From Thinopyrum elongatum (taxonomy: Eukaryota; Streptophyta; Magnoliopsida; Poales; Poaceae), in NCBI GenBank assembly GCA_011799875.1, contig CM022298.1, forward strand, positions 50,664,749-50,728,748: a stretch of DNA of 64,000 nucleotides, given 5' to 3'. The notes below the pieces were generated by a model. It was given only the letters and a program-made list of their open reading frames with translations. It made no database searches and was not told the origin of the DNA. Below, one piece after another: positions 61,297 to 64,000 of this stretch; position 1 is the first letter of the stretch, and every line of letters begins with the position of its first letter. The translations under genes were made by a program, and so were the position numbers.

Positions 61297-61503
61297 CCCG
61301 AGGATGTGTAGATTGGTACGTTGTCCATGCTCTACCCTGTTCCGAGACAGGATTTTGGCGGCGCCTCCCCGTTGTTCTCCGGAGCGCATTCTCTCGGCTA
61401 TTTGCCGAGACGTGTATCTGGAGAACAGCGGGGAGGTGCTGCCAAAATTTTGTCTGGGAACGGGGTAGAATGGAGAATGTACTCAATCTACACATCTTCG
61501 GGT
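61297..61503. repeat. hairpin 2 upstream of the CACTA transposase
   Basis: Arms of about 84 bp (61297-61380 and 61420-61503) pair at roughly 85 percent, e.g. CTCCCCGTTGTTCTCC with GGAGAACAGCGGGGAG. The 39-base loop holds a further perfect stem CTCGGC-TATTT-GCCGAG. Confidence 0.85.
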
Positions 61504-61629
61504 GGGATTAGGACCCATCTTTACCTATTAGAGATGTAGGTGGATTCAACGCGGTACAAAATGAAAATTTGATGTGATTAATTTAAGTGAATCCTTAATT
61601 ATGTTGTGTGGCTTGCAAAAAAGCAGAGG

Positions 61630-64000
61630 ATGGCAGATAATCAGTGGATGTACAGTGTTTTTATCCTTCGGAATCGAGTAACATCAGAGTGGATCGCGAA
61701 AACCAATGTGTATTTGAATGAGATATTCCGTCGTCCAATAAGAATTATCCCACCATGCCCCTGTGCGAGATGTGCCAGACGTCACCGTAGAAATCAGAAG
61801 GACAAGACTGAGCACCTTCGCACGCACGGATATATGCCAAACTTTGACATGCGGCCGATAAACATAGCCGAGCAGGACCGTGGTAGAGAGGAGATGATGC
61901 GACAACGCATCGATGGATATGAGGACGACAGGGTCAGGGACATGCTAGATGATGTCATTGTTGCAGAAACGGCAAATGCGACACCTTCAGAGAATGAACC
62001 GGAGGAGCCGGAGGCAACCGCAAAGGCCTTCTTGGAGGTCTTGGCCTCGTCGAAGAAACCTCTTTATGCGGGTGCAAAAATATCTCAGCTGCATGCCATC
62101 TCGCAACTGATTGCAGTGAAGGCTGAGTACGGCTGTAGCCAGAAATGCTTCGAAGCATTCCTGGGAGTATGGGCTAACAGCCTCCCTGAGGGTCATGAAC
62201 TTCCGAAAAGCATGTACGATACAAAGAAAATCATGAAGGCACTCTCTATGGATTATGAGAAAATAGATGTTTGCCCAAAGAATTGCCTTTTGTTTAGGCA
62301 CGAGTATGCGGATGACAAGTACTGTAGGCAGTGCGGTTCGTCTCGGTACATTGAGGTGGTCGGTGAGGATGGTGAGAAAAAGCAGCTAGCCATCCCCGTT
62401 AAGGTTCTTCGGTATCTTGATTTTATAAATAGACTGCAGCGCCTTTTCATCACGAAGGAGTCTGCCAAAATGATGAAGTGGCACAAGGAAGGTATAAGGT
62501 ATAATGCAAAAAAAATCGTACATCCATCTGAAGGCGAAGCATGGAAGTCGTTCGATGAAGAATACCCCGAGGAAGCAGCCGAGGCTGGGAATGTCAGAAT
62601 AGCCATATCAGGTGATGGGTTCAATCCATATGGTATGTCGTCCAATCCATACAGCTGCTGGCCCGTGTTTGTAATTCCGCTCAATCTTCCTCCCGGTGCC
62701 CTAATGCAACGCAAGACCATGTTCTTTTCGCTCATCATTCCGGGGCCTGAATACCCGGGGAAGCAATTGGGTGTGTTTATGCAGCCGCTGGTGGATGATT
62801 TGCACCATTCTTGGTACTTTCCGAGGTTGACATACGACCGGGATCTGCAGAGAAATTTCTTGATGAAAGTTTGGTTGCACTATTGCATGCATGACTTTCT
62901 CGGCTATGCTCTATTCTGCGGATGGTGTACAAGTGGGAAGATGCCATGCCCAGTGTGCATGCAGGCTCTGCGAATGATTTGGCTGAGTAAGGGTGGCAAG
63001 TATGTAGCCTTTGACCTGCATCAACAGTTCCTCCCTCCAGACCATCCAGACAGGGAAGACAAGAAGAACTTCACGAAAGGCCGGGTTGTTCATGAAGTAA
63101 CCGAGATTCCAACATTTTCGGGGGCAGATGTTCTTGCTCAGCTAAAAGCTCTCAAGCCTAAAGTCAAAGGCAAAGGCAAAGCCAAAGCCAAAGGCTTCGA
63201 GGGATATGGTGAGACGCACAACTGGACTCACATTACCCCCTTCTCGCAGCTTCCCTATTTCAAGGACCTCAAACTTCCTTACAACATAGATGTGATGCAC
63301 TCCGAAAAGAATGTGGCAGAGTCCCTTTTCCGCACGATCCTCAACATTCGTGATAAGACGAAGGATGACGTTAAAGCTAGAGCCGATCAACAGAGAATTT
63401 GTGATAGACCACGTCTGAACATGAAGCCTCCCACAGGCGGTCGAAAAAACTGGTTCAAGCCAGATGCTGACTTTGTCCTTAAACCGCCAGAAAAAAAGGA
63501 AGTACTTATCTGGCTGAAACAAATTTTGAAGTTCACCGATGGTTATGCATCGAATATAAGTAAGGGAGTCAATCTTTCAACGGGCAAAGTGACCGGCCTG
63601 AAGAGTCATGACTACCATGTATGGATTGAGCAGATAATGCCGGTGATGGTTCGAGGCTATGTCCCCGAGCATGTCTGGCGAGTGCTTGCCGAGCTAAGCC
63701 ATTTCTTCCGCACGCTCTGTGCTAAAGAAGTAAGTAAAGAGGTGATTGAAAAATTGCATAAGAAGGCACCGGAGTTGATAGTCAAGCTAGAGAAGATCTT
63801 TCCGCCAGGCTTCTTTACTCCAATGACACATCTCATTCTGCACCTCGCGAACGAGGTATTGTTGGGGGGGCCTGTGCAGAATCGCTGGCAGTACGGCCCT
63901 GAGAGACAGAACAAGCATCTCCGACGGAAATGTGGAAACAAAGCTAAGATTGAAGCTTCCATAGCTGAGGCAGTTATCCTAGAGGAGGTGTCAGACCTCA
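61630..64000 (+). CDS. CACTA (En/Spm) transposase TNPD-like, partial at right edge
   Basis: The frame is open from ATG 61630 through 790 codons to the window end. The N-terminus has a transposase-associated domain with CPCARCARRHRR and HLRTHGYMPNF (about residues 42-79). The central Transposase_21-type catalytic core has ISGDGFNPYG, NPYSCWPVFVIPLNLPPG, KQLGVFMQPLVDDL (about 320-385), a CPVCM zinc-like pair and the NIDVMHSEKNVAESLF block. It is followed by a DUF4218-type region with HDYHVWIEQIMPVMVRGY, PMTHLILHLANEVLLGGPV and QYGPERQNKHLRR. TNPD-type proteins cut and rejoin CACTA ends. No frameshift or stop is seen, so the element may be young or still functional; the C-terminus and any second gene are off the window. 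Confidence 0.93.
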   Translation, partial: MADNQWMYSVFILRNRVTSEWIAKTNVYLNEIFRRPIRIIPPCPCARCARRHRRNQKDKTEHLRTHGYMPNFDMRPINIAEQDRGREEMMRQRIDGYEDDRVRDMLDDVIVAETANATPSENEPEEPEATAKAFLEVLASSKKPLYAGAKISQLHAISQLIAVKAEYGCSQKCFEAFLGVWANSLPEGHELPKSMYDTKKIMKALSMDYEKIDVCPKNCLLFRHEYADDKYCRQCGSSRYIEVVGEDGEKKQLAIPVKVLRYLDFINRLQRLFITKESAKMMKWHKEGIRYNAKKIVHPSEGEAWKSFDEEYPEEAAEAGNVRIAISGDGFNPYGMSSNPYSCWPVFVIPLNLPPGALMQRKTMFFSLIIPGPEYPGKQLGVFMQPLVDDLHHSWYFPRLTYDRDLQRNFLMKVWLHYCMHDFLGYALFCGWCTSGKMPCPVCMQALRMIWLSKGGKYVAFDLHQQFLPPDHPDREDKKNFTKGRVVHEVTEIPTFSGADVLAQLKALKPKVKGKGKAKAKGFEGYGETHNWTHITPFSQLPYFKDLKLPYNIDVMHSEKNVAESLFRTILNIRDKTKDDVKARADQQRICDRPRLNMKPPTGGRKNWFKPDADFVLKPPEKKEVLIWLKQILKFTDGYASNISKGVNLSTGKVTGLKSHDYHVWIEQIMPVMVRGYVPEHVWRVLAELSHFFRTLCAKEVSKEVIEKLHKKAPELIVKLEKIFPPGFFTPMTHLILHLANEVLLGGPVQNRWQYGPERQNKHLRRKCGNKAKIEASIAEAVILEEVSDL

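Larger units (their letters stand above)
33541..64000 (+). mobile_element. large CACTA (En/Spm) transposon, 5' end to beyond the window
   Basis: The 5' terminus CACTACCAGAATTTATC is preceded by CCT, the expected 3-bp target site. It leads into a subterminal field of TATGCCGACGGC palindromes, then a 323-bp repeat array bounded by inverted arms, then the same palindromes again at 59926-60001, a GC-rich leader and a plus-strand transposase. The CACTA terminus and the transposase have the same orientation, which supports one element. The 3' terminus is outside the window. Nested Copia sequence accounts for about 20 kb of the span. It is also possible that two CACTA copies abut here; the array boundaries at both inverted arms argue for one. 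Confidence 0.7.

Overview
The window is nuclear DNA of a Triticeae grass (wheat, Aegilops, rye or barley type). Three lines of evidence point there: plant-style multi-exon genes with GT..AG introns; Angela/BARE-like Copia LTRs with a tRNA-iMet primer-binding site; and CACTA, Stowaway and hAT-like elements of the kind that fill Triticeae intergenic space. No bacterial features, CRISPR arrays or structural RNA genes were seen.

Region 1 (1-29.4 kb) is the genic part, and all three genes are on the minus strand. At 1-428 is the N-terminal coiled-coil of an NLR disease-resistance gene, cut by the window edge. At 6227-12993 is an intact seven-exon terpene synthase of 539 aa with RDR, DDFYD and NDMVSHERE motifs, a TPS-a-like sesquiterpene synthase type. 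At 23831-29350 is an intact fourteen-exon ABCG24/28-like ABC transporter of 1081 aa. I assembled both intact genes exon by exon, and every junction keeps phase. Between them lie repeats: a segment triplicated upstream of the terpene synthase with a TIR element between two copies, a LINE-derived RNase H fragment, a tandemly triplicated AT-rich element, and a 1378-bp non-autonomous CACTA inserted in the third copy.

Region 2 (29.4-33.5 kb) is intergenic. It holds a GC-rich LINE-like block with a 27-base C run and a Stowaway MITE.

Region 3 (33.5 kb to the right edge) is best read as one large CACTA (En/Spm) transposon. Its 5' terminus is at 33541, followed by a subterminal field of TATGCCGACGGC palindromes. 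Then comes a 323-bp tandem repeat array bounded by a pair of inverted arms (34107-34206 and 59812-59925), more palindromes, a GC-rich leader, two adjacent hairpins, and an uninterrupted TNPD-type transposase frame that runs off the window. A Copia LTR retrotransposon (35319-44839, target duplication TTCTC) sits inside the array.

The array and Copia element appear again between about 44.8 and 59.4 kb in a damaged form: dense 1-2 base deletions, joins in mid-LTR and a 25-N gap. Variants specific to one LTR, and variants specific to one repeat unit, are shared between the copies. They are therefore duplicates of one insertion, most likely a redundant, poorly polished assembly path, though a real segmental duplication is possible.
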